A DNA stretch of 59,954 bases from Acinetobacter sp. ANC 4558. GTDB taxonomy: Bacteria > Pseudomonadota > Gammaproteobacteria > Pseudomonadales > Moraxellaceae. The DNA lies in NCBI RefSeq assembly GCF_002135375.1, contig NZ_NEGH01000016.1:1-59954 (forward strand), written 5' to 3'. Below are positions 1 to 8,924 of this stretch, piece by piece (within the stretch, counting starts at the first letter, position 1; each line of letters starts with the position of its first letter). The notes under the pieces were generated by a model. It saw only the letters and a program-made list of their open reading frames with translations. It had not been told where the DNA came from and ran no database searches. The position numbers were made by a program, and so were the translations under genes.

Positions 1-129
1 TGAAAAGCTAAGTAAAATGAACAAACTAATTAAACTCAGATATCTCTGTTAATAACTCTTTTGACCAAGCAACGGCACGTAGTGTAGAAATACAACGAAT
101 AAGACCAAATGCAAAGTCATAACAGTTGT
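1..129 (+). other. 23S-5S rRNA intergenic spacer (partial)
   Basis: This stretch leads directly into the 5S rRNA gene and has no coding potential that I can see. By position it should be the internal spacer between 23S and 5S rRNA. The conserved 3' end of 23S rRNA is not visible, so the 23S gene lies outside the window to the left. The assignment is inference from position. Confidence 0.6.
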
Positions 130-244
130 GCTGGCGACAATAGCAAGAGTGAACCACCTGATCCCTTCCCGAACTCAGAAGTGAAACCTCTTTGCGCTGA
201 TGGTAGTGTGGGGTTACCCATGTGAGAGTAAGTCATCGCCAGCT
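130..244 (+). rRNA. rrf: 5S ribosomal RNA
   Basis: The sequence is a typical bacterial 5S rRNA of about 115 nt. The 5' end GCTGGCGAC pairs with the 3' end GTCATCGCCAGC to form helix I. The internal stretches CCTGATCCCTTCCCGAACTC and GAAGTGAAAC are the conserved loop B/C region, and GATGGTAGTGTGGGG is the helix IV/loop E region. It is the last gene of an rRNA operon, because a strong terminator follows. The boundaries are set by pairing of the ends and could be off by one or two bases. Confidence 0.95.
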
Positions 245-255
245 CATTAAATCCT

Positions 256-290
256 AACCCCCTTAATCAACAGATTAAGGGGGTTTGTTT
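256..290 (+). terminator. rho-independent terminator of the rRNA operon
   Basis: A perfect 13-bp stem (AACCCCCTTAATC with GATTAAGGGGGTT, loop AACA) is followed by a T-rich run. It lies 11 nt after the 5S gene and ends the rRNA operon. Confidence 0.93.
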
Positions 291-384
291 ATGGAATATT
301 AAAGCCGGGATAATAAGAGTAAAGTTAAATTTATCAGTCTCAAAATATTGAATCTAGAATGCTTAATAAAATAAAACTATAGCT

Positions 385-891
385 TTATTTAATGAAAGAA
401 AGACGTAAGTTTTGTCTTATCGCTTCAATTGTCCAGATCCAAAATGCCGTACCAACAAATTCAGAAATTAAAGCTTTTGTTCCCGCTATCCAAAGCCATC
501 CTGATAAACCTAAAAGTGGCACGACAAGACCGTGAGCAAGTACAGAAACTCCTATACCAAATATAATTCCATGTAACATTTTAGCTTTCACAAAATATTC
601 ATTTAAAATACAATATAGAACAGCAATGGTAATGGAAAAAAGAATATGAACGCCATTGCCTCCCCAATTAATTGTATAATCCATCCATTGATAGGTCATG
701 TTTTCTGTATGAAATCCTAACTTTTCAAGTAAGACGATAGGTGGTGGGGGTGTTTCAATAGTTCTAGGTGGGATTAAGCCCTCAAATCCTGATTTAACAA
801 GTGCAGAAATTATTCCTGCAATAATTCCAATATAAATAGCTAGACATAAGTGCCTTGAATTTTTTGCAGTTTTTTCAAATAAATTATTCAT
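385..891 (-). CDS. YagU-like inner-membrane protein (DUF1440 family)
   Basis: A 168-residue membrane protein. The N-terminal segment with GIIAGIISALVKSGFE, followed by the PPRTIETPPPP motif, is characteristic of the YagU/DUF1440 family. About four hydrophobic segments are visible (near residues 17-35, 78-95, 104-125 and 128-155). In E. coli, YagU has been linked to acid resistance; its molecular activity is not known. The gene stands alone: its ATG at 891 is far from argF, and it converges on the rRNA operon. The family call is from sequence pattern; a role in this organism is inference. Confidence 0.8.
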   Translation of the reverse strand: MNNLFEKTAKNSRHLCLAIYIGIIAGIISALVKSGFEGLIPPRTIETPPPPIVLLEKLGFHTENMTYQWMDYTINWGGNGVHILFSITIAVLYCILNEYFVKAKMLHGIIFGIGVSVLAHGLVVPLLGLSGWLWIAGTKALISEFVGTAFWIWTIEAIRQNLRLSFIK

Positions 892-1077
892 TAATTTAGC
901 CTTTATCTAATCATTTAAATTTTTAGTGTATGAAGTTCATACAGAATTAACATGGCGAATAAAAATGAAATATTATTGAATTGTTGTTTTAGATTATATT
1001 GATTGTTTATGTTACTTTTTAAGTGATAGAAATGATTAGAAAGTTATTTTTAAAAATAATCTGAAGTATATATAAAT

Positions 1078-1102
1078 AAAAGCACCTAAAAAGGTGCTTT
1101 TA
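1078..1102 (-). terminator. rho-independent terminator after argF
   Basis: Inverted repeat AAAGCACCT / AGGTGCTTT with a four-A loop and T-rich flanks on both strands. It lies 16 nt beyond the argF stop codon and could stop transcription from either side. Confidence 0.88.
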
Positions 1103-1117
1103 TTGCTTAGCAGATCT

Positions 1118-2032
1118 TTACTTTAAATTTTCATTAATTAAAAACTCAACTAAAGCTTTTTGAGCATGTAAGCGATTTTCAGCTTCATCCCATACCACGG
1201 CATTTTTATGATCAAGCATATTTTCTGAAATTTCTTCACTACGATGAGCGGGTAGACAGTGCATAAATAAACAATCTGAATGCGCTAAACTCATGAGCTT
1301 TTCATTTACCTGATAATCAGCAAATGCTTTTTCACGAATTTTTTGTTCTTCTTCTTGTCCCATGCTTGCCCAGACGTCTGTAACGATCAGATCTGCATTG
1401 ACAGCAGCATCTTCAGCTGTGTTGACAAGCTCCGCGCAATGAGCAAACTCTGATAAAAATTTCTCTTGTGGTTCATAACCCTTTGGTGTTGCAATTTTTA
1501 AATTAAAGCCCCACATGTGTGCAGCTTCAATATATGAGTTACACATATTGTTGCCGTCACCAATCCAAGCAACAGTTTTACCTTCAATAGCCCCACGGTG
1601 CTCAACAAATGTTTGAATATCAGCGAGCAACTGACATGGGTGATGATCATCAGTTAATGCATTAATTACAGGAACTTTAGAATAAGAAGCAAAACGTTCT
1701 ACAATATCATGACCAAATGTTCTGATCATAACAATATCTAACATGCTTGAAATAACGCGTGCAGAATCTTCAATTGGCTCACCGCGACCAAGTTGTGTAT
1801 CGCGAGAAGATAAAAAAATTGCACTGCCACCAAATTGGCTCATTCCAGTTTCAAACGATACACGTGTACGCGTACTCGATTTTTCAAAAATCATCCCCAT
1901 GACTTTACCCACAAAAGGCTGAAAAATTTCGTGGTTATGTTGTTTGCGTTTGAGTTCAATACCGCGATGGATAATTTGGTTCAATTCTGATGTTGAAAAA
2001 TCACGTAAAGTAAGAAAGTGACGCAGAGCCAT
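1118..2032 (-). CDS. argF: ornithine carbamoyltransferase
   Basis: A 304-residue enzyme that joins carbamoyl phosphate to ornithine to give citrulline in arginine biosynthesis, in the cytoplasm. The carbamoyl-phosphate-binding signature SSTRTR is near residues 52-57. The ornithine-loop motif HCLPAHR is near residue 258, and DDHHPCQ is the family's HPxQ site. The length is that of a full anabolic OTCase. It is transcribed alone on the minus strand with its own terminator downstream. No neighbour belongs to the arginine pathway, as expected for the scattered arg genes of Acinetobacter-like bacteria. Confidence 0.96.
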   Translation of the reverse strand: MALRHFLTLRDFSTSELNQIIHRGIELKRKQHNHEIFQPFVGKVMGMIFEKSSTRTRVSFETGMSQFGGSAIFLSSRDTQLGRGEPIEDSARVISSMLDIVMIRTFGHDIVERFASYSKVPVINALTDDHHPCQLLADIQTFVEHRGAIEGKTVAWIGDGNNMCNSYIEAAHMWGFNLKIATPKGYEPQEKFLSEFAHCAELVNTAEDAAVNADLIVTDVWASMGQEEEQKIREKAFADYQVNEKLMSLAHSDCLFMHCLPAHRSEEISENMLDHKNAVVWDEAENRLHAQKALVEFLINENLK

Positions 2033-2138
2033 GGTTACTCCACAATAATTGCTGAGTTAAAACAACAATTAGTTGTTGGTTGGTTAAAAGAAAAAACAAT
2101 CGATAACTATACTATACAACAGGAAAAAAGCAAAAAAA

Positions 2139-2792
2139 CTAGACTTTTTGATGAGCGGCTAAGAATAAATCGACAGCATATTCGATGTATTTGAGTATTT
2201 CTTGTTCACAAAGCTGAGGATTGAGTCCCATAACGACTTGCCATTCCCAATTTCTTAGAATGCCAAGATAATACATTGCTGAATAGAGTGGTTCGCAGCA
2301 GACAATATTGCCTTGCTCTGCTGCACGAATTAATGCATTGGCAATGGTGTTTTGAACTAATTGTGTACCTTTATTATATAAATATGCTGCCAACTCTGGA
2401 TTACGTTGTGATTGTTCAATGACGATACGCATAAATGCAGTATGGTCTGGATCTAAAATATGTTGATAGAAATTAATTAATGTATTAATCAGATAGTTTC
2501 TAAGTTCTTCACAGGTTGGATTAAATGCAACACAAACACCTTTAAAAAAAAGTTCACGATGATAGTCGCAGATGGCAACGAACAAACCTTCCTTATTGCC
2601 AAAGTACTTATATATAGTTGTTTTAGAACCACCAGCGTGATTCACAATATCATCAAGAGATACAGCATCATAGCCTTGTTTTAAAAAAAGAGCAGTTGCA
2701 CTTTCTATTAGGGCGATACAACGTTCATGCCCTCGTTTTGTTGGAGCACTTAGGTCATGAATATAAGATGATAATGGTGAATCTTGGTACAT
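2139..2792 (-). CDS. TetR/AcrR-family transcriptional regulator
   Basis: A 217-residue regulator. Residues about 19-65 form a TetR N-terminal DNA-binding domain: the helix-turn-helix is seen in YDAVSLDDIVNHAGGSKTTIYKYFGNKEGL. The C-terminal half is helical, as expected for the ligand-binding domain, and resembles AefR-type members. It is divergent from prpB across a 211-bp gap, so it might control prpBC or itself, but such clusters more often carry a GntR or PrpR regulator. The link to prp is inference from position only. Confidence 0.88.
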   Translation of the reverse strand: MYQDSPLSSYIHDLSAPTKRGHERCIALIESATALFLKQGYDAVSLDDIVNHAGGSKTTIYKYFGNKEGLFVAICDYHRELFFKGVCVAFNPTCEELRNYLINTLINFYQHILDPDHTAFMRIVIEQSQRNPELAAYLYNKGTQLVQNTIANALIRAAEQGNIVCCEPLYSAMYYLGILRNWEWQVVMGLNPQLCEQEILKYIEYAVDLFLAAHQKV

Positions 2793-3003
2793 GGAAAATT
2801 AAATATGTAAAGGGTTATTTTTATTATATCAAAGATTGCATATTTATTTATTTTTAAATTTTTCTAACTTGAATAAGGTCTTAATCTTATTTTTTCATAT
2901 GACTAAAGTTTTAGAGTAAAAATTCTAGAGTTTCATGCTGCACTTATAAATACTCGCTATACTCAAGCTTCAATAATAATCTATATGCTGTGGATAAAGG
3001 ATC

Positions 3004-3888
3004 ATGACACAACAAATATCAGCTGGTTTACGATTCAGAAAAGCGTTGGAATTAGAGTCACCATTGCAAATTATAGGGACTGTTAATGCTTATGCTGCAA
3101 TGATGGCAAAGCAAGCGGGGTATAATGCAATATATTTGTCTGGTGCTGGCGTTGCTAATTACTCTTATGGTTTACCCGATCTTGGAATGACTAGCTTAAA
3201 TGATGTCTTGGAAGATGTGAGACGAATTACCGAACGGGTAGAGACACCACTCTTGGTTGATATTGATACAGGTTGGGGCGGTGCTTTTAATATTGCGCGT
3301 ACAGTGAAACAAATGATTGCGGCAGGTGCAGCAGCAGTTCATATTGAAGATCAAGTGGCACAAAAGCGATGCGGACATCGTCCCAATAAAGAAATTGTTT
3401 CACAACAAGAAATGGTCGATCGTATTAAAGCCGCTGTCGATGCAAAAACAGATTCAGATTTTGTTGTTATGGCAAGGACTGATGCATTGCAAAAAGAAGG
3501 TTTACAAGCAGTTATTGATCGAGCTTGTGCCTGTGTAGAAGCTGGAGCTGATGCGATTTTTGCTGAAGCGATGACGGATATTACAATGTATAGAACGGTC
3601 TGCGATGCAGTCGGTGTCCCCGTATTGGCAAACATTACTGAGTTTGGTGATACGCCTTATTACACAGTAGATGAATTAGGCGAACAAGGCATTCGCATGG
3701 TGCTATATCCGCTTTCTGCGACTCGGGCGATGCAAAAAGCTGCTTTAGAGGTAATGCAATCCATCCGTCAGCACGGAACGCAAGTTAATGTATTAGAAAA
3801 AATGCAACCACGCAAAGAACTTTATGCATTTTTAGATTATCACGCATTTGAAGATACGTTAGATAAGTTATTTAATAAGGAGAATTAA
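3004..3888 (+). CDS. prpB: 2-methylisocitrate lyase
   Basis: A 294-residue member of the isocitrate lyase/PEP mutase superfamily. It splits 2-methylisocitrate into pyruvate and succinate in propionate breakdown. The metal-binding segment [11 protein letters not shown] and the catalytic loop motif [10 protein letters not shown] (KKCGH in most members) are present. An AAGG ribosome-binding site lies just before the ATG. Only 3 nt separate it from prpC, so the two are co-transcribed. Confidence 0.95.
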   Translation: MTQQISAGLRFRKALELESPLQIIGTVNAYAAMMAKQAGYNAIYLSGAGVANYSYGLPDLGMTSLNDVLEDVRRITERVETPLLVDIDTGWGGAFNIARTVKQMIAAGAAAVHIEDQVAQKRCGHRPNKEIVSQQEMVDRIKAAVDAKTDSDFVVMARTDALQKEGLQAVIDRACACVEAGADAIFAEAMTDITMYRTVCDAVGVPVLANITEFGDTPYYTVDELGEQGIRMVLYPLSATRAMQKAALEVMQSIRQHGTQVNVLEKMQPRKELYAFLDYHAFEDTLDKLFNKEN

Positions 3889-3891
3889 AAC

Positions 3892-5028
3892 ATGGCAGAA
3901 GGAAAAGTACTTACAGGCGCAGGATTGCGTGGACAGGTTGCTGGAAAAACAGCACTTTCAACTGTTGGAAAAAGTGGTGCAGGGCTGACTTATCGTGGTT
4001 ATGATGTCCAAGATCTGGCTGAAAACTGTCAATTTGAAGAAGTTGCTTATCTTATTTTTTTTGGTGAATTACCGACTCAGCAGCAATTAGAGCGTTACAA
4101 ATCGAAACTCAAATCTTTACGTGTTTTACCACAGGCGTTAAAAGAGGTTTTAGAGAGAATTCCAGCACATTCTCATCCAATGGATGTGATGAGAACTGGT
4201 GTGTCAATGCTTGGAAATCTTGAAACTGAACAATCATTTTTAGAACAACAGGATACAGCAGATCGGATTTTAGCAACCTTACCTGCAATTATTTGTTATT
4301 GGTATCGTTATAGTCATGATGGTGTCCGTATTCAAGAAAATACAGATGATGATTCAATTGGCGCGCAATTTTTGCATTTATTACATGGACATAAACCCAA
4401 TGAATTGCATGAAAAAGTAATGAATGTTTCATTGATTCTTTATGCAGAGCATGAATTTAATGCATCCACATTTACTGCACGTGTATGTGCATCCACTTTA
4501 TCTGATATGCATTCTTGTATTACAGGGGCGATTGGTTCATTGCGAGGTCCATTACATGGTGGCGCAAATGAAGCTGCGATGGAGATGATTGAAAATTGGT
4601 CTTCCCCTGAAGAAGCTGAAAGTGAAATGCTTGGTAAACTTGAACGTAAAGAAAAAATCATGGGTTTTGGACATGCTATTTATAAAGATAATGATCCAAG
4701 AAATGGGATTATTAAAATTTGGTCAGAACGTTTAGCTAAAGATGTTGGAGATACGGTGCTATACCCTGTGTCCGTTCGTTGTGAAGAAGTGATGTGGAGA
4801 GAGAAAAAATTATTTTGCAATGCAGATTTTTTTCATGCCTCTGCTTATCACTTTATGAAAATAGCAACAAAACTATTTACTCCAATTTTTGTGATGTCTA
4901 GAGTCACGGGTTGGGCTGCACATGTGATGGAACAACGTTCAGATAATCGTATTATTCGACCAAGTGCTGATTATATTGGTCATGAATTACGTAAAGTTAT
5001 ACCCATTGAGCAACGTTCAGCTGCATAA
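3892..5028 (+). CDS. prpC: 2-methylcitrate synthase
   Basis: A 378-residue citrate-synthase-family enzyme that condenses propionyl-CoA with oxaloacetate. The citrate synthase signature GFGHAIYKDNDPRN is at about residues 257-270. The second active-site region GPLHGGANEAAMEM is at about 220-233. It is shorter than the housekeeping citrate synthase (about 425 residues), as usual for PrpC. It follows prpB directly. A terminator lies 14 nt after the stop, so the operon ends here without the usual acnD or prpD gene. Confidence 0.94.
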   Translation: MAEGKVLTGAGLRGQVAGKTALSTVGKSGAGLTYRGYDVQDLAENCQFEEVAYLIFFGELPTQQQLERYKSKLKSLRVLPQALKEVLERIPAHSHPMDVMRTGVSMLGNLETEQSFLEQQDTADRILATLPAIICYWYRYSHDGVRIQENTDDDSIGAQFLHLLHGHKPNELHEKVMNVSLILYAEHEFNASTFTARVCASTLSDMHSCITGAIGSLRGPLHGGANEAAMEMIENWSSPEEAESEMLGKLERKEKIMGFGHAIYKDNDPRNGIIKIWSERLAKDVGDTVLYPVSVRCEEVMWREKKLFCNADFFHASAYHFMKIATKLFTPIFVMSRVTGWAAHVMEQRSDNRIIRPSADYIGHELRKVIPIEQRSAA

Positions 5029-5041
5029 TCTGCTTCACAAT

Positions 5042-5067
5042 AAAGCCTCTATTATGGAGGCTTTTTA
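5042..5067 (+). terminator. rho-independent terminator after prpBC
   Basis: Stem AAAGCCTC / GAGGCTTT with a 7-nt loop, followed by T-rich sequence, directly after the prpC stop. Confidence 0.88.
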
Positions 5068-5277
5068 GTACCTAGATTTTAATATTTCGACATATATTGA
5101 TATGAAATTATCAAAGATTCATAAGGTATTTAAAGTTTAAGTAGAAAAATATATTTATGTTAGTCAATAAGGTTTAGTTGTTTAATCATTAAGCTTATTT
5201 AGAAATAAAAGCTTTATTCATTGCTGAAACAGTGGTAAAAATGAAAATAAAGTGCATAGTGAAAATAGGTTTATTAC

Positions 5278-5511
5278 ATGAAAACTATCGTAAAATATGT
5301 CGTACTAAAAAGTTTAGACTATCAACTTGGTACCCCCTTATTTCAAGAAGAAATAGATGCAGATAGCCAGTATTTTGACCAAATACCTGCTACAATTAGT
5401 TATCAAAATCATAAGTTTAAAGTAAAAAGCAAAGAGCTTAAACGTATCTTTTTAGCAGAAGAACAGGAAGAAATGCAAACCATTATTGTCAAGGTAATTA
5501 CACAAGCTTAA
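5278..5511 (+). CDS. small conserved hypothetical protein
   Basis: A 77-residue charged protein without signal peptide or membrane segment. I do not recognise the family. It is likely a beta-rich small cytosolic protein (alternating pattern YVVLKSLDYQL and IIVKVIT at the two ends). The ATG is preceded by an AT-rich leader and a weak GGT ribosome site. It is monocistronic. Confidence 0.55.
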   Translation: MKTIVKYVVLKSLDYQLGTPLFQEEIDADSQYFDQIPATISYQNHKFKVKSKELKRIFLAEEQEEMQTIIVKVITQA

Positions 5512-5821
5512 TTTAAGCATAAATATGTAATGAATATACGTTATTCATTCGTTTAAAAAGCATAAAAAACCACAAGTTTCTTAACGTAACTTGTGGTTGC
5601 TGAAAATTTAAAATACTACCCTTATTATATTTTTCTATTTTATTATTATAAGTTTGATTATATATTAATTCAAAAATATTACAATTAAGTTATTGTTTTT
5701 AAAAATAAAAAACCAAGCTGTTTACTAGGTTTTTAACTTGTTGATTTAAATATCATTAATATTTATAAATTATTTATTCGATAAGAGAGTAACTCTTCAT
5801 TGAATATTTCAGTAATTTATT
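5512..5821. other. AT-rich gap holding a candidate small RNA
   Basis: This 310-bp gap has no plausible protein gene. It contains an 11-bp perfect hairpin (5568-5598) oriented as a minus-strand terminator and a good minus-strand promoter (5645-5673), listed separately. A weaker AACC/GGTT hairpin with T-runs on both sides lies at about 5707-5735. Confidence 0.6.
5562..5638 (-). ncRNA. candidate small RNA with its own promoter and terminator
   Basis: On the minus strand a near-consensus sigma70 promoter is visible: TTGAAT at 5668-5673, a 17-bp spacer, and TATAAT at 5645-5650. Transcription would start near 5638. About 40 nt later there is a perfect 11-bp stem (5568-5578 with 5588-5598), followed by six T on the minus strand. 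The predicted RNA is about 75 nt and contains no ATG-started reading frame. No minus-strand gene upstream explains the terminator. It is a prediction from promoter and terminator only. Confidence 0.4.
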
Positions 5822-6184
5822 GTGGCGGAACTGAACATATTGTTCAAAATAAATTACATGAAAAAACATAGTTTTTTTGTCATTGTAATTAAATTGTCGC
5901 TTTCTCAGAACACAATAGTCTTATTTAAAATCTATGGTGTTATTTTGAGAGTTTCGGTTAGTATTTTGAATAAGTTAATAGAAGAAATTAAATCAACAGG
6001 ACAGCAATCTCTTAGAATTCATATTGGTTATAAAGCATATTCTGATTTAATGAGAGATAGAGTTTTTTTTGATGAAGTCGCAGGTTCAGCAATGGATCCT
6101 ACAAAGCGAACGTATAAAAAAATAAAAATTAAGATTACGCAAGATGACTATCAATTAGAAATAAAGATTAAAAGTGATAAATAA
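5822..6184 (+). CDS. hypothetical protein, start uncertain
   Basis: The open frame runs from a GTG at 5822 (120 residues). The first 40 residues are hydrophobic and unconvincing. A TTG at 5945 would give an 80-residue soluble protein starting near LRVSVSILNKLIEEIKSTGQ. The C-terminal half is strongly charged (KRTYKKIKIKITQDDYQLEI) with alternating lysines typical of a beta-hairpin. There is no clear ribosome-binding site for either start. I do not recognise a family. Confidence 0.4.
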   Translation: MAELNILFKINYMKKHSFFVIVIKLSLSQNTIVLFKIYGVILRVSVSILNKLIEEIKSTGQQSLRIHIGYKAYSDLMRDRVFFDEVAGSAMDPTKRTYKKIKIKITQDDYQLEIKIKSDK

Positions 6185-6604
6185 TTTTAGATTTCTTAAA
6201 ATTACACAGTTGAATTAATATGAAGTTTATTTTGATTTCACTCAATAATAATGATTATTGAGTGAAATATAGATAGTGTAACGATCATAATTTAGATTAT
6301 TTTTTCTTCTCAATATTCATGTATGAAAAGAATAGTAAATAGGAGCAGATACGCCTATGTGTATATTTTTTAATAAGAACATAAAAAGTATCAATTTATG
6401 TAAATGAAAAATAGATCTCATAATCTAAAAAAGTTGTTATTTTCAGCAAATTGCTAATATTTGAATTTTAAATTAAATATTATTTATTATCTAATTGATT
6501 TATATTTAATTATTTTATTTATATATTTTTCCTTACATTTTAAAGATCGACAATGAGAATGAAATATTTAAATATTCGACCAAATTTTCAGGGATAGATA
6601 GCAG
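6185..6604. other. 420-bp AT-rich gap
   Basis: No gene is visible. It holds a 15-bp perfect inverted repeat (6235-6268, listed separately). A weakly Fur-like GACAATGAGAATGAAAT stretch at about 6549-6565 lies just before the LysE-type gene. I see nothing else. Confidence 0.5.
6235..6268. repeat. perfect 15-bp inverted repeat (hairpin)
   Basis: ATTTCACTCAATAAT and its exact complement are separated by AATG. Neither side carries a T-run, so it is not a classical terminator. It may be an operator, an mRNA-stabilising hairpin or a repeated palindromic element. Confidence 0.6.
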
Positions 6605-7198
6605 ATGTTTTCATGGCTTTTTATAAGTTTAGTTATTACAATCTTGTTAACACCAGGTCCGACAAACACATTATTAGCATCATCTGGAATTGAATCTGGC
6701 GTAAGAAAATCTTTAAAACTTATTCCATCAGAAGCAGTAGGCTATTTTCTAGCCATTACGATATGGGGTGTTTTGATTGATTATGTATCAGAAACACTGC
6801 CTATTTTACCGTCATTACTGAAACTTTTAAGTGCATCGTATATTATTTTCTTAGCACTTAAATTATGGAAAACGTCGACGGTTGCTGTTGATTTAAATCA
6901 ACCCTCTATTGGTCCGAAGTCACTTTTTTGTGCAACATTATTAAATCCTAAAGCATTATTATTTGCTTCAGCCGTTTTTCCAGTTTCTAGTTGGTCTGTT
7001 TGGCAAGCATATGCTGTGCATATGGGATTATTCTTATGTTTAATTGTGCCGATTGCATTGTTCTGGATTTTTATCGGTTCTGTATTGGTAAATAATAATA
7101 TTCAATGGTTTAATCAAAAAAATTTACAGAGAACAGCCTCATTGGTGTTGGTCAGTTTTTCAGTACCATTAAGTTATTCTGCTTTTTTATCGATATAA
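6605..7198 (+). CDS. LysE/RhtB-family exporter
   Basis: A 197-residue inner-membrane protein with about six hydrophobic helices. The N-terminal LLTPGPTNTLLASSG motif is the LysE/RhtB signature (TPGPxxxLV..G). The segment TLLNPKALLFASAVFP is the family's central LNPK motif. It probably exports an amino acid or a similar metabolite; the substrate cannot be told from sequence. It stands alone and ends at a terminator. Confidence 0.88.
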   Translation: MFSWLFISLVITILLTPGPTNTLLASSGIESGVRKSLKLIPSEAVGYFLAITIWGVLIDYVSETLPILPSLLKLLSASYIIFLALKLWKTSTVAVDLNQPSIGPKSLFCATLLNPKALLFASAVFPVSSWSVWQAYAVHMGLFLCLIVPIALFWIFIGSVLVNNNIQWFNQKNLQRTASLVLVSFSVPLSYSAFLSI

Positions 7199-7578
7199 AA
7201 TTTATTTTGAAGTTCAAAAAGTTACTTTAAGTTGTTACTAGTTAAGTAATATATAAAACATATAACAAAGATCCCTTCTTGGAATCTTTGTTATTCTTTA
7301 AAGAATACTTTCATATCAATTTTACTAGTAAAAAATATATAAATTATAAAAACTCAATTACACAAATATAAGCCTAAATTCATATTCCTATACTAATGGA
7401 CACCAAGAGTATCATGAATAATAATTCTTATTTAACTTGGTGAAAAAATATTCTAAGATTGAGAACTAACAATCTAATATTTAAGAACCTAAGCTTTCTA
7501 ACTTCTTCAACACTGAAGAGTTTATATCTTACAAAACAAGCTTAGGCTCATATTCTGATATAAATCTACTACCGATTC
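7199..7578. other. gap with terminator and degenerate DNA
   Basis: Apart from the terminator at 7264-7292 no gene is visible. An inverted repeat CACCAAG/CTTGGTG (about 7402-7442) may be a relic of a mobile element. The stretch adjoins a decayed helicase gene. Confidence 0.45.
7264..7292 (+). terminator. rho-independent terminator after the LysE-type gene
   Basis: Stem AACAAAGAT / ATCTTTGTT with two extra C-G pairs, followed by TATTCTTT. Confidence 0.8.
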
Positions 7579-8036
7579 CTAATTAAAAAGATCACCCAAT
7601 ACATTTTCAGAACCAAAAATTTCTTTTAACTCATTTATTGAATCTTCAGATAATAACTGTGTAAAGACTAAAGTTAAATTGTATTTTGCCCTAGAACAAC
7701 AAACATAGAAAAGATTACGATATTTTTAAATTTTTCTTCTTCTCCATTAGGCACACCATTTTTCATCTATAGCAGTAGTTTTTCCCAATCATACTGATTC
7801 CAACCGTGACTAAAAATTACTAAGTCATATTTAACTATCTGATTAGTTATAGATGTAATTTGAACTTTTGATCTCCACTTATCATCAAGATCAGCAAGAA
7901 TATTTCTTAGATTTACGTGAAAAGGTTGAATTAGCTCCCAACAGAATGCATGAATAGTAACCGCATAAATTAATGGATGATTATCTGTACGATTCAAAAT
8001 TTCATTTTTTGCAATATTCGTATATTTATTCTGAAC
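7579..8036 (-). pseudogene. remnant of a UvrD/Rep-type superfamily 1 helicase
   Basis: Two fragments of one helicase remain on the minus strand. The upstream frame (about 8036-7767) reads YTNIAKNEIL followed by HPLIYAVTIHAFCWELIQPF, which matches the motif Ia region of UvrD-type helicases. It breaks at a stop at 7767. The downstream piece, in another frame, reads NLFYVCCSRAKYNL and then LSEDSINELKEIFG up to a stop at 7579, which matches the far C-terminal motif VI region. Walker A and most of the protein are gone, so this is an internal deletion plus frameshift. Helicases with this C-terminal style often accompany OLD-type nucleases in Gabija-like defence loci, but that is inference. Confidence 0.7.
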
Positions 8037-8064
8037 TTATCTTAGTCGTTATGTAATTTTATTT

Positions 8065-8340
8065 TTACTCGATAGTAAAAATTTCATATGCTCGTTTTAT
8101 CATTTTAGTTTTATTTCCCCAGTAAGAATTGATTGTTCTTTGTTGATGGTTTTGGAATGCATTTATATTTACGAAAACTTCCTCTACTTCCCAAATATAG
8201 GGATTTTGGCTTTGTTTTACATGAAAAGAAATACAACCATTTTCTTGTAAGGTTAACTTCGTATGTTCAGGAAGAAGTTCTGTGACGATTTCTATTTCTT
8301 TTTGAGAGATACATATCAACTGACCACATAGTTTAATCAT
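8065..8340 (-). CDS. ABM-fold (antibiotic biosynthesis monooxygenase-like) protein
   Basis: A 91-residue protein with the dimeric alpha/beta-barrel pattern of the ABM/YgiN family: LLPEHTKLTLQENGCISFHV (leaving group), NPYIWEVEEVFVNINAFQNH and RTINSYW. Members act as small quinol monooxygenases or heme-degrading relatives. The exact substrate cannot be inferred. The length is typical for the fold. It lies next to the decayed helicase with no clear operon partner. Confidence 0.72.
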   Translation of the reverse strand: MIKLCGQLICISQKEIEIVTELLPEHTKLTLQENGCISFHVKQSQNPYIWEVEEVFVNINAFQNHQQRTINSYWGNKTKMIKRAYEIFTIE

Positions 8341-8473
8341 AAGTTTCTCTTATTATCATCGCTTTGCATTTGATTACCATAATGTCAAAATACTCAATAT
8401 AGTATATAAAATACAATAGCTTATAATTATGAAATCAATCACTTTTTAATTTAATATTAAATCTAACCTTCAA

Positions 8474-8752
8474 TTAAGGGGATTTGTAATTAACAAGTTT
8501 AGGTGGAATACATTTAAATTTTAAATCTTCAGATTTAGGAATGGGATAGCCCATTGAGTTTACATTTTTATAGGTGAATAAAAATGAGCCATCTTTTAAT
8601 TTTTGATAACTTTTAAAAGATAAGTTTTTATTATTTAATTTTTTCTCAATATAAAACTTACATGATATTGCATCAATGTTCTTCGAATTACCAGCATTAG
8701 TAATCGTCATTGATGACAATAAAAAACTCAGGATTAAAAAAATGGATTTCAT
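8474..8752 (-). CDS. small secreted protein of unknown function
   Basis: A 92-residue protein with a signal peptide (MKSIFLILSFLLSSMTITNA, cleavage after residue 20). The mature part is lysine-rich and contains two cysteines (about residues 31 and 81) that could pair in the periplasm. I do not recognise a family. Confidence 0.6.
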   Translation of the reverse strand: MKSIFLILSFLLSSMTITNAGNSKNIDAISCKFYIEKKLNNKNLSFKSYQKLKDGSFLFTYKNVNSMGYPIPKSEDLKFKCIPPKLVNYKSP

Positions 8753-8924
8753 ATCAACTCTACAAGATCAAGGTATTCATTTTTATTAATATAATGTGCT
8801 TTATACTGGATGATCAAGTTAACAGAAGTTTATTTATTTTACAGCCTTTAAAAAATCATAGATCAAGTGTTAGTGAATGGAATTTAAGTTGAATTATGAA
8901 TTAAAATTAATTGATATATTTAAA

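Noticed and set aside
5558..5598. Hairpin, six T and ATG on the minus strand of the host part, like the late phage elements
   Set aside because: No protein frame of use follows the ATG and there is no box, so I treat it only as the terminator of a candidate small RNA.
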